Positions 35,630 to 46,290 of a DNA stretch of 64,000 nucleotides are shown here, piece after piece. The stretch is from positions 14,250,309-14,314,308 of the forward strand of contig NC_092025.1 of the NCBI RefSeq assembly GCF_042242105.1, given 5' to 3'. The stretch is from Pempheris klunzingeri (taxonomy: Eukaryota > Chordata > Actinopteri > Acropomatiformes > Pempheridae). Numbering within the stretch: position 1 is the first letter of the stretch; the number at the start of each line of letters is the position of its first letter. The notes below the pieces were generated by a model that saw only the letters and a program-made list of their open reading frames with translations, was not told the DNA's origin and did not search any database. The position numbers and the translations under genes were made by a program.

Positions 35630-35688
35630 TGCTTTGAATGAATTTCAGTTGATGGAAAGCAGGAAGTGAGGCACAGACAGCAGAGGGA

Positions 35689-35711
35689 ACACACACACAC
35701 ACACACACACA

Positions 35712-35759
<48 letters not shown>
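35689..35759. repeat. Long (CA)n microsatellite
   Basis: A 71-base CA tract interrupted once by a CCC. It is one of the longest tracts in the window and likely polymorphic. Confidence 0.9.
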
Positions 35760-35762
<3 letters not shown>

Positions 35763-37414
35763 CCCTTCCCACAGACAACTGTCTTATTCAAGGGGTTTAA
35801 TATAACTCATTATCTTGTCTGTATGTATTTAAGTATATTTTTTTATTGTAGTTCTATTACATTGTGTAGTGTACAACACATTTGTAACGGGAAGACTGAA
35901 AAATGAAAAATGTATGTACATGCATCAAATGGTAAAAGCTACACCTTATATAACAAGTTCATTTTTGCTGTGCATGTGTTTCTGTGCGGTGAAGTTTTTC
36001 AAAGTGTGAAATGCTGAATGGATTCAGGGGTTGGTTGACATACTGAATTCACCTTGCATCACCCTGCAGATTATATTCTTGTCACTGTAGGTGAGTCAGG
36101 CTTGGATCCGTTCAGCCCTCTCTCTTTTTCTGTCTGCGCTTTTTGGCTTTATGAACACTGGGTGTTAATGAACCTGCCATGTCCTGTCTGCGGAAAACAA
36201 AATCACCCAACAACACAGCGCTCGCCCGAGATGACTCAAAGCCTCTCATCACGGAGCAAACATCAATCTAGCGACCACCTGAAAAACAGTGTCTACCTGG
36301 GAAATGAGCCCAGCAAAAATCCCATTTAATCCCATGATATGTTTAGTAGAATAACACATGCTCATTGAGAGAAGACTGAATGAAGCAGATGACTTAGTTT
36401 TGTGGCTGTGAGCATCTTCTTTCTTTGTTGTATCACAAAGTTAAATGACCAAAAGACAACCATGGGAGGGAAACAGCCACAATTGATGCTGTCTCGCAGT
36501 CCTCTTGTTTTTGTTTTGAGCTCTCCAGGGAAGACAGCAGCTCATCTAATCACAGCTATTTTACGCCATAATAAGTGCCTCCACATATCAAGATAGCATC
36601 CATAATGCCAGTCGTGCACTGCTGATAACACGGCATCACCCTCTACTTTATACTTGCCTACTCACCGTGAGAGAGGAGGGAACGGAAAGAGGAAGTGGAG
36701 GTTGACTCAGGTACATGGAGGTTGTCACTGTTTGTGGTTTGCTCTCTCTCTGTGAGTGTGTGTGTGTCAGTAATGTCTCACCACCGGAGCAAAAAGGGTT
36801 GAGATAAAATCACAACAATAGACACTGTGATCATGTCAAGTGCAACAGCAGGCAGCCAGGGCGATAACAGCCACCTCAAATACACACAGGCTTGACAGTG
36901 TAACAGTGACAACTGGATTTTTTTTTACAGTGACACTTTACAGATTTAGCATCTTCCTGATAACATACCTGCAGATAGAACAAAAGAGAGTCTGAACTTT
37001 TTTATATATAAGAGACAACTCCTGTACAATAACTCTACCTAAAACTAAAATACAAATATGATAAGTTATGTAAATCACTGTTGCCTCAGAAAAGACAAAC
37101 TATAAGATGGATAAAGCAGAGATCCAAATATTTCTTTTCCTCAGCAGAGGGGATCTAAGTGTATACACTGGCCAGAGGGCGCGGTGTCAGAGTGAAGCCC
37201 TTTGGCAACCTATATCTAAATGGCTTATTATTGTTGTAAGCACGATTGTGTTAAGAAGTGTGTGTGACAGTCAAACATTGTTTTCTTCTGTGAGCATGGC
37301 CCCTGTTATTAGATTTTGTGATCATATAATCATTGTGATTCATCCTGTTGGGAGCATGAATGTCAGGTTTTTAACAAATCACTGAGATGTCTCATTAAGA
37401 GCCGAAAACACCAA

Positions 37415-37520
37415 TTTCATGGTCAGAGGACCATCATTAAGATGTATCATCTGGGAACCGTGAATATCTGTATTAGATTTTATGGCAGTCCATCTGCTAG
37501 GTGTTGAGCTATTTCACTAA
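37415..37520 (+). repeat. Dispersed repeat fragment (family shared with 38695-38790)
   Basis: ATGGTCAGAGGACCATCATT, ATCTGGGAACCGTGAATATC, TTTTATGGCAGTCCATCTGC and GTTGAGCTATTTCACT follow the order of a common fish repeat, which in full copies contains a GAGGAAAAGTCA block before these phrases. Confidence 0.45.
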
Positions 37521-38694
37521 CCTCAGCCTGCTGCCAGCGGTTGAAAGAAAACCTGTTCAACAGCTGCATTTCATGATATAATTCAATCCGACAATACCTG
37601 ACGTGCCCGTACATATACAGAGACAGCCTCACCGGTGGTATTGTGTTAGATGTCATGCAAAAGCAATGTTAAGAGCCACGTGTGAGTATGAACAGGTTGA
37701 GCAGGCAAGATGTTGAAAAGAGCCAGAGCCTCCCTGGGACATACAAATTGTCCCTCATACAAATAGAGAGAGACACATAAAGTGTGAAGTAACTCCCACT
37801 CACAGGTAAACAGGAGGAGAACAGATAAGCATCTTCGCTCCCAGAGGCAGGCATATGTAGAAACAAAATACAAGCACTGAGAATGTACTTTATTCCCCCT
37901 CTGTGGCACGCAGATGGCAAAAACATGAGATGATGACAAATTGTTTTCACAGCAGAGGAGAGGAGGCTTTTATCTCTGACGAGTGTGTAAGTGCTGCCTC
38001 TCTGCTCGTATATCGGCCAACAAACCACCAGCTGCACTTGCAACTGATTCAAAACACAGTCAAGCAACAGTACCTTACATCGCAGATACAAGTTGCATCT
38101 CAGATTTAGCCTTCAGCAAAAGGCCTATCGGAGGGATCTCAGGACAAATCCCTGTGCGTATTTACCACTGAATGTGTCAGACAGGTGGGCTGATTAGAGG
38201 AGCACCCACCCCTTCCTGATCTCTGCATCAACAGTTCGTAGTAGATAAGCTCAGGCTCAGGCCGTCTCAGGGGAAAAGTCTGAGCCAAATCCAACTTGCT
38301 TTAGACTTTTGAGGAGGACCTGATCCTGAATAATAAAGGCAGCTCTTTGAGGATTGCTGACATTGTTCCAGAGCTGCAAGTCGCAGAAAAGAGCAGGTCC
38401 ATGAGAGCTGCTCATGACAATGTTTCAAATGGAGGCTATAGATGAACCCAGTGACAGATTTATACACCAGCACCACTGCCTACTTCAGCAATGTAAATAT
38501 GTAAATAAGGATATTATTCAGTCAGTGTTTCATGATCACAGCTTTGAGGGACAGAAAAACAGACCACAGGGCCGACGTGAAAATGCTGTGTAGGTAGAGC
38601 CAGCTTAGTATTTTGACCTAATTTGTTAGCATATCAGTGATAAACCTGGTCTAAACTACAAGTGTACAGCCATGCTAGACATTTTAATCAAAAT

Positions 38695-38790
38695 GACAAA
38701 CATCATGGTGGCCATAGAGGAAAAGTCATTAGCATTCGTCATCTGGGCACCAAGGATATTTATACCAAAGTTAATGGCAAGAGAAGAGAA
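38695..38790 (+). repeat. Second fragment of the same dispersed repeat family
   Basis: ATGGTGGCCATAGAGGAAAA, GTCATTAGCATTCGTCATCT, GGGCACCAAGGATATTTATA and CCAAAGTTAATGGCAA match the same ordered phrases and include the part missing from the copy 1.3 kb upstream. The two are separate insertions or pieces of one broken copy. Confidence 0.45.
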
Positions 38791-38799
38791 AAACATATA

Positions 38800-40087
38800 G
38801 AAAGCCATGCGCACTGCAAGTGCCAAATAAACAAACATTCCATTGCAGTGGGAAGGTTGTAGATGTCTCAGAGATGATATTGGCAACATAAAACTATCTG
38901 CATGGTTGAATACCACTAAAAGAAAATGAGACTTTGCTTATTATCTGGGTGACCTTACCCTTTCAAAATGAGACTGCTAGTATTCCTGTCATTGTTGTCT
39001 CTCAGTTAGAGACTAATGGGCATGATGGAGACTGTAGACGAGCAGGAAGGGGACGTAAACCAGCAAAATGTAGTTAAGGCGGGGAAATAATTGCTCACAC
39101 CTCCTCTGGGAGAATCAAACTGAATTGTCCCCTCAGTCAGGGGGGTGTGAAGCGTCCCGCTGGGCGGCGTGTTGCGTCGGTGGCTCCTGGCACCAACCTT
39201 TGCGCCACAGTCCGGGCTCAAAGTCTGCCTGAGGATCTCAGAATAGCTGACGGCACATGGTGCATGTTAATAATCTGTGGGAAACATAGGGAGGCAAAGC
39301 AGTGGGATGTTTGAGCTCTGCTATGCTGAGCGTCAGTGTTTAAATATGGAGCAGCGGTAACCACCAAATGCGTTGTGCATGCCGCCCTTCAAAGCAGAAA
39401 AAAGCAGCAACTGTTTTGTAGTGACACTGGAAACAGAAATAGATCAAAGTTTATCTTCTTCCCTGCAAGTGGATACGATAGACTGCTCAAACTTTAATCA
39501 TGCCCTTTGACCTTTCAAAGACAAAAAATGTAATGCTGTTTCGTGTTCACGACCAGTATTCTATATATGTATGTGTTTAATTTTCCAATAAGTCTGTGTG
39601 TGGTCTGAGTGAGACAGCAGGTGCTCAGATGAAAATCTAAATGAGAACAGAGTCAGGAGGCTTAGAGGATTACAGAGTTGTATTGTCTTTACACAAAATG
39701 CAACATTTATATTTGATCAGCAGACCTTAAAGAGAGGAACTAAGGGACTGTAAAGGTGACTTGCAGGTTCATATTACACAAACCTGCACTGTCGAACAAG
39801 TGCTGAGGAGAGAAACACAAGCTGTATGGACACACACACATACGCACATTATGTACACGTACACACACTTTTATGTGTCTAGATACATACATATAATATG
39901 ATCAGCAAGTCAGATAATGATACGCAAGCATGCAGGGTAAATGTGAAGCCAGGCTGGACATCCGTGCCAGAATCATTGGAAACACTCAAACTTACACCCA
40001 GTCTCATGTAGTCATGTACTTGTATTGTTACACCCTCGATTTAACACAGCTCAGTAATACAGTAGGCTACACCTAAAATAAAGATCC
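38800..40087. other. Non-coding spacer
   Basis: No gene or clear repeat is recognised before the nested MITE begins. A moderately GC-rich patch at 39110-39240 contains no exon that I can support. Confidence 0.35.
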
Positions 40088-40279
40088 TTACATTGGTCCC
40101 AGATTCTGCTCATTTTCAAGTTCATATTTGTATTTGGGGGTCCTACTAGAGGAGGTTTACATGGTTTAATGTTTAAAAAAAACACAGAACAATCCGCTGC
40201 TTCGCTTTCACACTCGAGCTGGAGTTAGTAAGAAAAAAACAAGGGTGGACATCGAAGTGGATTCAGGTGGTTTTCAGTG

Positions 40280-40287
40280 AGCGGGCA
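40280..40287. repeat. Left 8-bp target-site duplication
   Basis: AGCGGGCA here is repeated exactly at 41295-41302 on the other side of the inserted element. Confidence 0.75.
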
Positions 40288-41294
40288 CTCGAGATGGGAT
40301 TTATGGCTCTTTGAAGGGAGCCGGATCTTGAGGAGCCGTTCCTTTCAAAGACCCGTTCAAAAGAGCCGTTCAAACGACTGACTCGTTGCTATATTTATTT
40401 ATTTATTTATTAGAAGTCAACCAGGGGTAACTTGTTTTCATCAAGGAAACAATCACTGGAAGCAGTTGTAAAATAAGATTTGGTTCAGAATAATTCAAAC
40501 TTATACATATTTATTCTGAAATATTGATCATAATTTCATTTGGCTTGTGTTTTCAGTGTAATCATTCCATAAGATGGTGCCATACCAACATGCTTTGACA
40601 GTGAGATCACTATTTTGAATTTTCCCTTCACCTAAAAAACTTTGTGGCACAATAAAAACTACGCAGGCTACAGACTTCCATGCAAAATAACTTTAGTGTG
40701 AAATTTTCCACACATGAACATTTTAACAATACAGAAAAAATATGAAAATAATAAATAAGAGTATATATATATATACATATATTAAAAAATATAAACAAAA
40801 CTAGAATAAAAATTAGGACATGATACAAATGTGAATGCATAATTGTACTAAACTACCTGGTGTGTGTTCACCTGAACTACTTTACAAACAGGAACTCAGC
40901 TCCTTGACTCGAATCCACATCAGAACAATGGAAACAATAACAAATGACTTTTCTTCAGTCGTTAATATCTCCTGCTCCCTGATCCAGCGGTAAATGTAAA
41001 TGTCTTCAGTCCAGTCGGGCAGCGCTCACTAATGTCTCCTCCCCTAATGCTGCGCATCTATAGCTGCGTTCACGTGAATGGAGCTTGCTGTGGATGACTC
41101 AAACTCGGAGATGTCATTAGTCGTTCACGTGAAGGCAGCGTGGACAACTCAGACACATGAAGGCGGCGCGGGCAATTTGCATATACTGTAAGAACGGCTC
41201 GCAAACGAACGGCTCACAACTGTGAATCGGTTCTCATCGTTCACTTAAAAGAGCCGTTCAAAAGACTCGACTCGTTCACGAACGTCACATCTCT
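40288..41294. mobile_element. Non-autonomous hAT-like element (1007 bp)
   Basis: The element is bounded by an exact 8-bp duplication (AGCGGGCA), the length typical of hAT transposition. Its ends, CTCGAGATG on the left and CATCTCT on the right, are imperfect inverted repeats. Subterminal motifs GAGCCGTT (40333, 40363, 41251) and its complement AACGGCTC (41194, 41209) cluster at both ends, as is usual for transposase binding sites in hAT elements. The interior is AT-rich and has no transposase frame. Confidence 0.7.
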
Positions 41295-41302
41295 AGCGGG
41301 CA
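41295..41302. repeat. Right 8-bp target-site duplication
   Basis: This is an exact copy of AGCGGGCA at 40280-40287. Confidence 0.75.
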
Positions 41303-42158
41303 GTCGGCCTGCTGAAGGGCTGGAGGAGGTCACATGATCACTTATGACATCATAAAGGGAGCCATCTCTAAACAGAGTGTTTTCATACACATTTAGTGAA
41401 AGATGGAGCAGGAGAAAAAGAAAGAGGATGGTTTTTCTCAAGGTTTGCCGGTCTCTAGACACACTGGGGACACATAGTTATGTTGAAAAGACATTAAAAA
41501 GTGGATTTTGCATAAAATGGGCCCTTTAAGTTTTCATGCCTTGAAAGGTTTTAGTTGTATATATGAACATTGTACCTGGGTTACACTTCATACAGGCCCT
41601 TCTTTTTAAAATTGACCACAATGACGTTTCATTTTTATATATTCATGTCACCTATTATAGCACTAGTGGTCAGCAAAAGTTTTACACAGTGCTAGTTGGC
41701 ACAATGGTGGGTAGGAAGGTTAATTCTCTATTTACAAGCACAGACAAGTAAGTCTTGTGCATACTTTTCTGAAAATATTGGAACATTACATGTATATCGT
41801 GTGAATAATTATGCTGTACAGTTTGTAGAATAATGTTTTGACCTGTCTTTCTTCTTCTGACACTTTAAGTTGTATTATATACAGTTCATATAGTTATGTA
41901 GACATCAGTGGACTATCAAACTGATAACTGTGTACATGTATTTTTTGTGAGCATTTATAAACGTTTTCTGACATTTTATGTATCAAACAATCAGTCCATT
42001 CGAAAATAATCAAGAGATGAATTCATAATGACAATCATCATTAGTTGCTGCCCTACTTGGCTCACTAGCTCAAAATCATACACTGACCTTAATTTTGAAA
42101 ACACAGCCAACAAAAACACACTCACACCTCACTGTGTTTGTGCAGGCATGCTTATACG

Positions 42159-42162
<4 letters not shown>

Positions 42163-42195
<33 letters not shown>
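42163..42195. repeat. (TG)n microsatellite
   Basis: A pure TG tract of 33 bases. Confidence 0.9.
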
Positions 42196-42196
<1 letters not shown>

Positions 42197-42367
42197 AGAC
42201 TCACTACCCCCTCTCCACTCTCCCTTTATGGTGGGGAGATTAGGTAGTTAATCCTGTAGATCTCAGAGAAAAAGCCACTCCTGATGCCACAATGGATTTC
42301 ACTCAGCCCACCAGAGAGAGGACAGACCTGCTGCCGATACGCATCTCGACCTCTGACGGAAACAGGG

Positions 42368-42369
<2 letters not shown>

Positions 42370-42405
<36 letters not shown>
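42370..42405. repeat. (CA)n microsatellite
   Basis: A pure CA tract of 36 bases, 175 bases after a TG tract of the opposite phase. The two could pair as an inverted repeat. Confidence 0.9.
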
Positions 42406-42406
<1 letters not shown>

Positions 42407-44294
42407 GGCAGAGCACTTCACCAAGGACAAGATATTATATTACATATGTATTAGATGCATGCTATAAATAACCTTGCGACCATATTGAAGTAATATTATG
42501 AAGCTGTCACATCTTAGTATTTACTGCATGTAATATACTGCATGTAATACTTACTACATAAGTTATTATGTACTAAGTATTGTGCTTAACAGAGGCCATT
42601 ACTGTATCGTTTCAGCTCTCTAAGACATTTGTTACTCTCCATGACAGCACATGCACTCCTGGATACTGATTGGCTAATTTATTGATTAAGTCATTAAGAG
42701 GGATGAGCAGTCTTGTCACCTTGTCTCATCCTCTAAATCACTGATCACTAGTAATGGACCAACTGTCACCACACACGACTGCAAGTACGGTAACGGTAAA
42801 CTGTTCAGTTTTAAGCACAACTGTGCTTATACTGAAGGACTCGGCCTGAAAGACGTTAAATCCAGCTATAGCAGGGCTGATCTGCAGCTGATCCTGACCT
42901 TTAACCTTCCCAGGCGTGACTGTATCATGTTTTTATTCCTCAGAGAAGGTTTGCTTGAGCTGATCAGACTTTTCAACAGCATGAAGACAGTAAAAGCTTC
43001 ATTCTTGTGTTTGAATGAGGTGTAGCATGTAAACATTAATTGCAGCCTCTTAAGGATTTAATATGATGATTTTTGTGTTATACCAGAAAGGTCCCATTGA
43101 TTATCCACACCATTTCTCCTTTCTCTGTCTCTTTCCATAGGGAGGACCCCCCCTCCCCCTCCAGTTTACTCCTCTGGAGGTGTGCATGGTCAATCCCACA
43201 CCAAGCTGTACTCTCTCCCACTCACACTCCCACTACTGCTGCACTCCCTTCTCTGTCCCACCCCCCAATCTGGGGCCTGCCGCCATGTTCTTAAAGGGGC
43301 TGCATCAAGTAGCGCGTAGAGAAACATTAAACCCGGATATAAAGTAATTCCGCCTTCAAAATAAACTTAAAATAAAACATAATCTCTAAATAAACCTAAA
43401 AGACGATGCTATTTAACATAGTGTTCATTATTTTGAAATACATCTTTCATTGCTTAATATCAACCAAAATGTTTTGATTTGAGTGATTAAAGAATATCAG
43501 GCCTTTATAATAATGACAATCAAACTATATTTGTTTCATATATCAAGCTTAATTAATGAGTACAGTATAATTACAGTTTATTGCAAAACAAGCCAAAGTT
43601 CTCAGAGGCCTCCATTTTTGTGTTTCTTTATTGTAGGCTACAAAGAAAGAAACAAAAAAAAAAGCTAGACCTAGTTTGTGCTGCCGTGCTGTGGTTGGAC
43701 ATAATTTGCTTTGCACTCAAAATTATAAGGCTTTTGAATTGTCACAGCACAAAAAGCATTGGTGTAAATGATAATATATGATGGCTGAATTTCATTCAGC
43801 TGTTTCTCTTTCAGGATCCTGGTATCAGTCATACTGGTCACTGTCACACTATCATGGATAATCAATGTTATCAATCAAATTACCCAACATTATATGAAAC
43901 AATTAAAATTAGGTTCACCTTAACCAGCCACATTTTGGGGACGAGGAGCTGGATGAATGTGACCCCCATCACTTGTACATTTTTTTTTCCTGCTGTCTTT
44001 TTTCCTATTTCCCAATTTCCTCCTCTGCTGCAGAAATGTAAACATGTAACTGTTATCAATCAATCATATTTAAAGAGGGATATGATTTCATCATCAGTCT
44101 GTTTGTCTCCTCATTTTTACAGTTTCTGATTGATTTTCTAACTAAAAACGGTGTCATCTGCCTGTTCAGCTCCTCTGAATGTTTTTTGCGTACAAAAAAG
44201 AAAAATATAATTTAATCTCTGTTTTAATTTACAGTTAACACCCACCTTAAAAGACAAAGGCAAGGGAAGTGAGACAATAGAAGATAATAAAAGA

Positions 44295-44420
44295 GTGATA
44301 ATAACAATTAACTTTATTTACAAAGGGCTTTTCTTAATAAGGTTATAAAGTGCTTTGCTTTACAGAAAACAGAGCAGCAGATAAAAAACAAAAACACAAT
44401 AAAAACAGATGGAACAAACA
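44295..44420. repeat. Short interspersed repeat remnant
   Basis: AACTTTATTTACAAAGGGCT, then AAGTGCTTTGCTTTACAGAA and an A-rich AAAACAAAAACACAATAAAA tail resemble the dispersed fish repeat built around TTTATTTATATAGCACTTTT and AAGTGCTTTACA. Confidence 0.4.
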
Positions 44421-44729
44421 AAATAAAAACACTCAGGACTAAAAAAAAAAAAAAGTTAGAATATGTCAAAAATATGGCTGGAATGGAAAAATAAAACCCA
44501 GCTATATTAAACAAATCATAAAAGTTATTCTGCAAAGACAACAAAAAAACAGGACTCAAAAGATTTTAATGATGTTACACAGTCTGGTGACACCTTTCGT
44601 AACAAGCTCCCAGTAGAGCTGTTATTGTTACTGATAATAACAGCTGTTAGTATCAACAATACAGACATTTGAGCTTCTATTTTGGAGACCATGATAACCA
44701 GTTTCACCCCAGTGTGTTCTTTGTTAGAT

Positions 44730-45350
44730 TTGGTTTTATTTTGAAAATCTGAGCGGAAGTCCCGTGTGTTTGTCCGTCTCCGGCTTGGCGCGGGTTTAGT
44801 GAGGCAGGATGACAGCTGAACGGGTCGCAAAGGTGCAGCAGCGCAGCCAGAAACATTAACAACAATCACCAGTTTAAACGGGACGGACGGACAGATTTCA
44901 CCGTGAGACCCACGTTGGTTCCGGCCGGAGAGTTTGAGTTCACCCGAGGACGGTCACCGCTAATCCTGCGGATATTGTTTGTTCTTTTTTTTTTTTTTTC
45001 AACCCAGAGAGAAAAAGATCCGTGTCCGGATGTGCCAGCGGTGTTTGGTTTTTCGCATGGCGTAGGCACCTTTTCTGAAGCGGGATACTCTTGATGTTGT
45101 GGAGGGTCGGAGGAGGCCCTCGGGTCCGAAGCCTGTCCCATTAACATTAACTGTACTTCTCCCAAATTCACCGATTCGTGTGGGGAATCATCAACGACAT
45201 GATTGTGCAATAGAGAGGCAGAAACGCGTCTTGGCTGCCTCAGTGTTGTGACTGTGCAGAGAGTCACCGGGAATAAAGAGTGTTTTTGTTTCCTGCCTTA
45301 AACCCAGCACCGACGCGCTTTGTAAGAGTTTGCGAGAATCATTACAAGGG
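44730..45350 (+). promoter_or_regulatory. ubl3: GC-rich promoter and 5' UTR region of ubl3 (limits approximate)
   Basis: GC and CpG content rise sharply over this stretch compared with both sides. The ubl3 start codon follows at 45495. No TATA box is evident, in keeping with a CpG-island promoter. The exact transcription start cannot be read from the sequence. Confidence 0.5.
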
Positions 45351-45391
45351 AGACGGAAAGAGGAAATACCTGTGCCCTTGTCTTCTATCTT

Positions 45392-45400
45392 TGTGTGTGA

Positions 45401-45431
<31 letters not shown>

Positions 45432-45463
45432 TGTGTGTGTGTGTGTGTGTGTGAGTGAGTGTG
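45392..45463 (+). repeat. Compound (GT)n/(GA)n tract in the ubl3 5' UTR
   Basis: Two GT blocks separated by GAGAGAGA end 31 bases before the ubl3 ATG. If the transcript starts in the GC-rich region upstream, this tract is part of the mRNA leader. Confidence 0.85.
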
Positions 45464-45494
45464 AACCCCTTTGAGGACCGGGAAAACCTCCACG

Positions 45495-45521
45495 ATGACG
45501 GGCAGCACCCCAGCGGACATG
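45495..45521 (+). CDS. ubl3: UBL3 first coding exon (nine codons), partial gene
   Basis: The exon encodes MTGSTPADM and ends at a good donor, GACATG|GTGAGTGAA. Human UBL3 begins MSSNVPADM, and I recall its first coding exon ending after the same PADM. The position beside hmgb1 fits the known 13q12 order. UBL3 is a ubiquitin-fold protein that is prenylated at a C-terminal CAAX box and held at membranes; it is linked to sorting of proteins into small extracellular vesicles. The exon with INLRLILVSGKT was not found up to 64000, so intron 1 is longer than 18.4 kb. The identification rests on nine residues, the donor, the GC-rich leader and synteny. Confidence 0.78.
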
Positions 45522-46049
45522 GTGAGTGAATAGACTGTCAATTTTTCACCATTTACATCCATTAATTCCCTCCAGGGGTTTGACTGGGAAAAGCTAATCA
45601 GACCTGGGCTTGAGGATCGTCTTCGGGGCTGCTGCTTCTGGTTTCATTAACTAGATTTCTTCACGGTGTTGAGAGCATATCTTTTAGGCCCACTGTAACA
45701 TTTATTGTGAATTTTTACCCCAGTGGATCTCCAGTGCACTTTAGAGAGGAAACTATGGCACTGTAACTGCACCGATATGGTCTTTATCAGTGGTTCTAAC
45801 TTCTCCCTCCTTATGTACACCTTGCCGTTGACCACGTTTAAAATAAATATTGTATATTCCCCCTATAGTTCCTGACAGCCATTGTCTCCCACTGACTTCA
45901 CTATAGTATGAAACTTCTTCAGGCTTCGTGATCTGTCACAGAGTGACAGTCTGCATTATTGCAGCTTTGTGTGTCACTTAATCATTGTGTGTTAAGGCAT
46001 TGCTGGCTATATACATGTGAAAAGTTTGCACTGAACTGCCTCAGAGATG

Positions 46050-46290
46050 AAACGGTCGAATCATTGGTTTAATCGATAGAGAAAATTTATTATGCAAAGC
46101 ACTAGCTGGTTCCAGCTTTGGAGATTTGGAGTTTGTGAGAAAAAGCAAATTTGAAGATGTCAACTTGAGGTTTGGGAAATTTTCATGGGCTCTGTTCAGT
46201 TCTTGTATTTCATAGTCTAAAGGGGTAAATGGAAAAACAATGGAGAGTTTGATCTATAAATGAAATGATAGTTTGTTTCAGCCCTAATGC
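46050..46290. repeat. ATTAAT-rich dispersed repeat, forward copy
   Basis: TGGTTTAATCGATAGAGAAA, CTGGTTCCAGCTTTGGAG, AAATTTGAAGATGTCAACTT, GGGAAATTTTCATGGGC and TTTGTTTCAGCCC follow the order of the common repeat that ends in GTTGCAGCC. The copy is fairly complete but degenerate. Confidence 0.5.

Larger units (their letters stand above)
34241..37414. other. Non-coding spacer with CA tracts
   Basis: Two (CA)n tracts near 35.6-35.8 kb are the only clear structures. The frame at 35416-35778 (-) is mostly translated microsatellite. No exon is recognised. Confidence 0.35.
40088..41529. mobile_element. MITE with TTAA-like ends, split by a second insertion
   Basis: The left part runs through GGTCCCAGATTCTGCTCATT, TTCAAGTTCATATTTGTATT and GGTCCTACTAGAGGAGG. 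The right part ends with AAAAGTGGATTTTGCATAAA and ATGGGCCCTTTAA. Together they are the two halves of a familiar non-autonomous element of teleosts, whose ends carry a TTAAAGGG(C)CC-type terminal repeat at TTAA targets (piggyBac or Kolobok-like, by the target). The two halves are separated by the 1-kb insertion described at 40288-41294. Confidence 0.55.
41530..44285. other. Non-coding spacer upstream of ubl3
   Basis: Two microsatellites, a C-rich patch at 43147-43270 and otherwise AT-rich DNA. No exon or known repeat is recognised. Confidence 0.35.

Noticed and set aside
35416..35778. Frames of repeated Val-Cys residues
   Set aside because: They are translations of (CA)n and (TG)n microsatellites. 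The same applies to frames at 55534-56051, 56711-57163, 57248-57739 and 48152-48766.
44866..45267. 133-codon minus-strand frame over the ubl3 leader
   Set aside because: It lies in the GC-rich promoter region, has no recognisable domain, and runs antisense to the ubl3 5' region.
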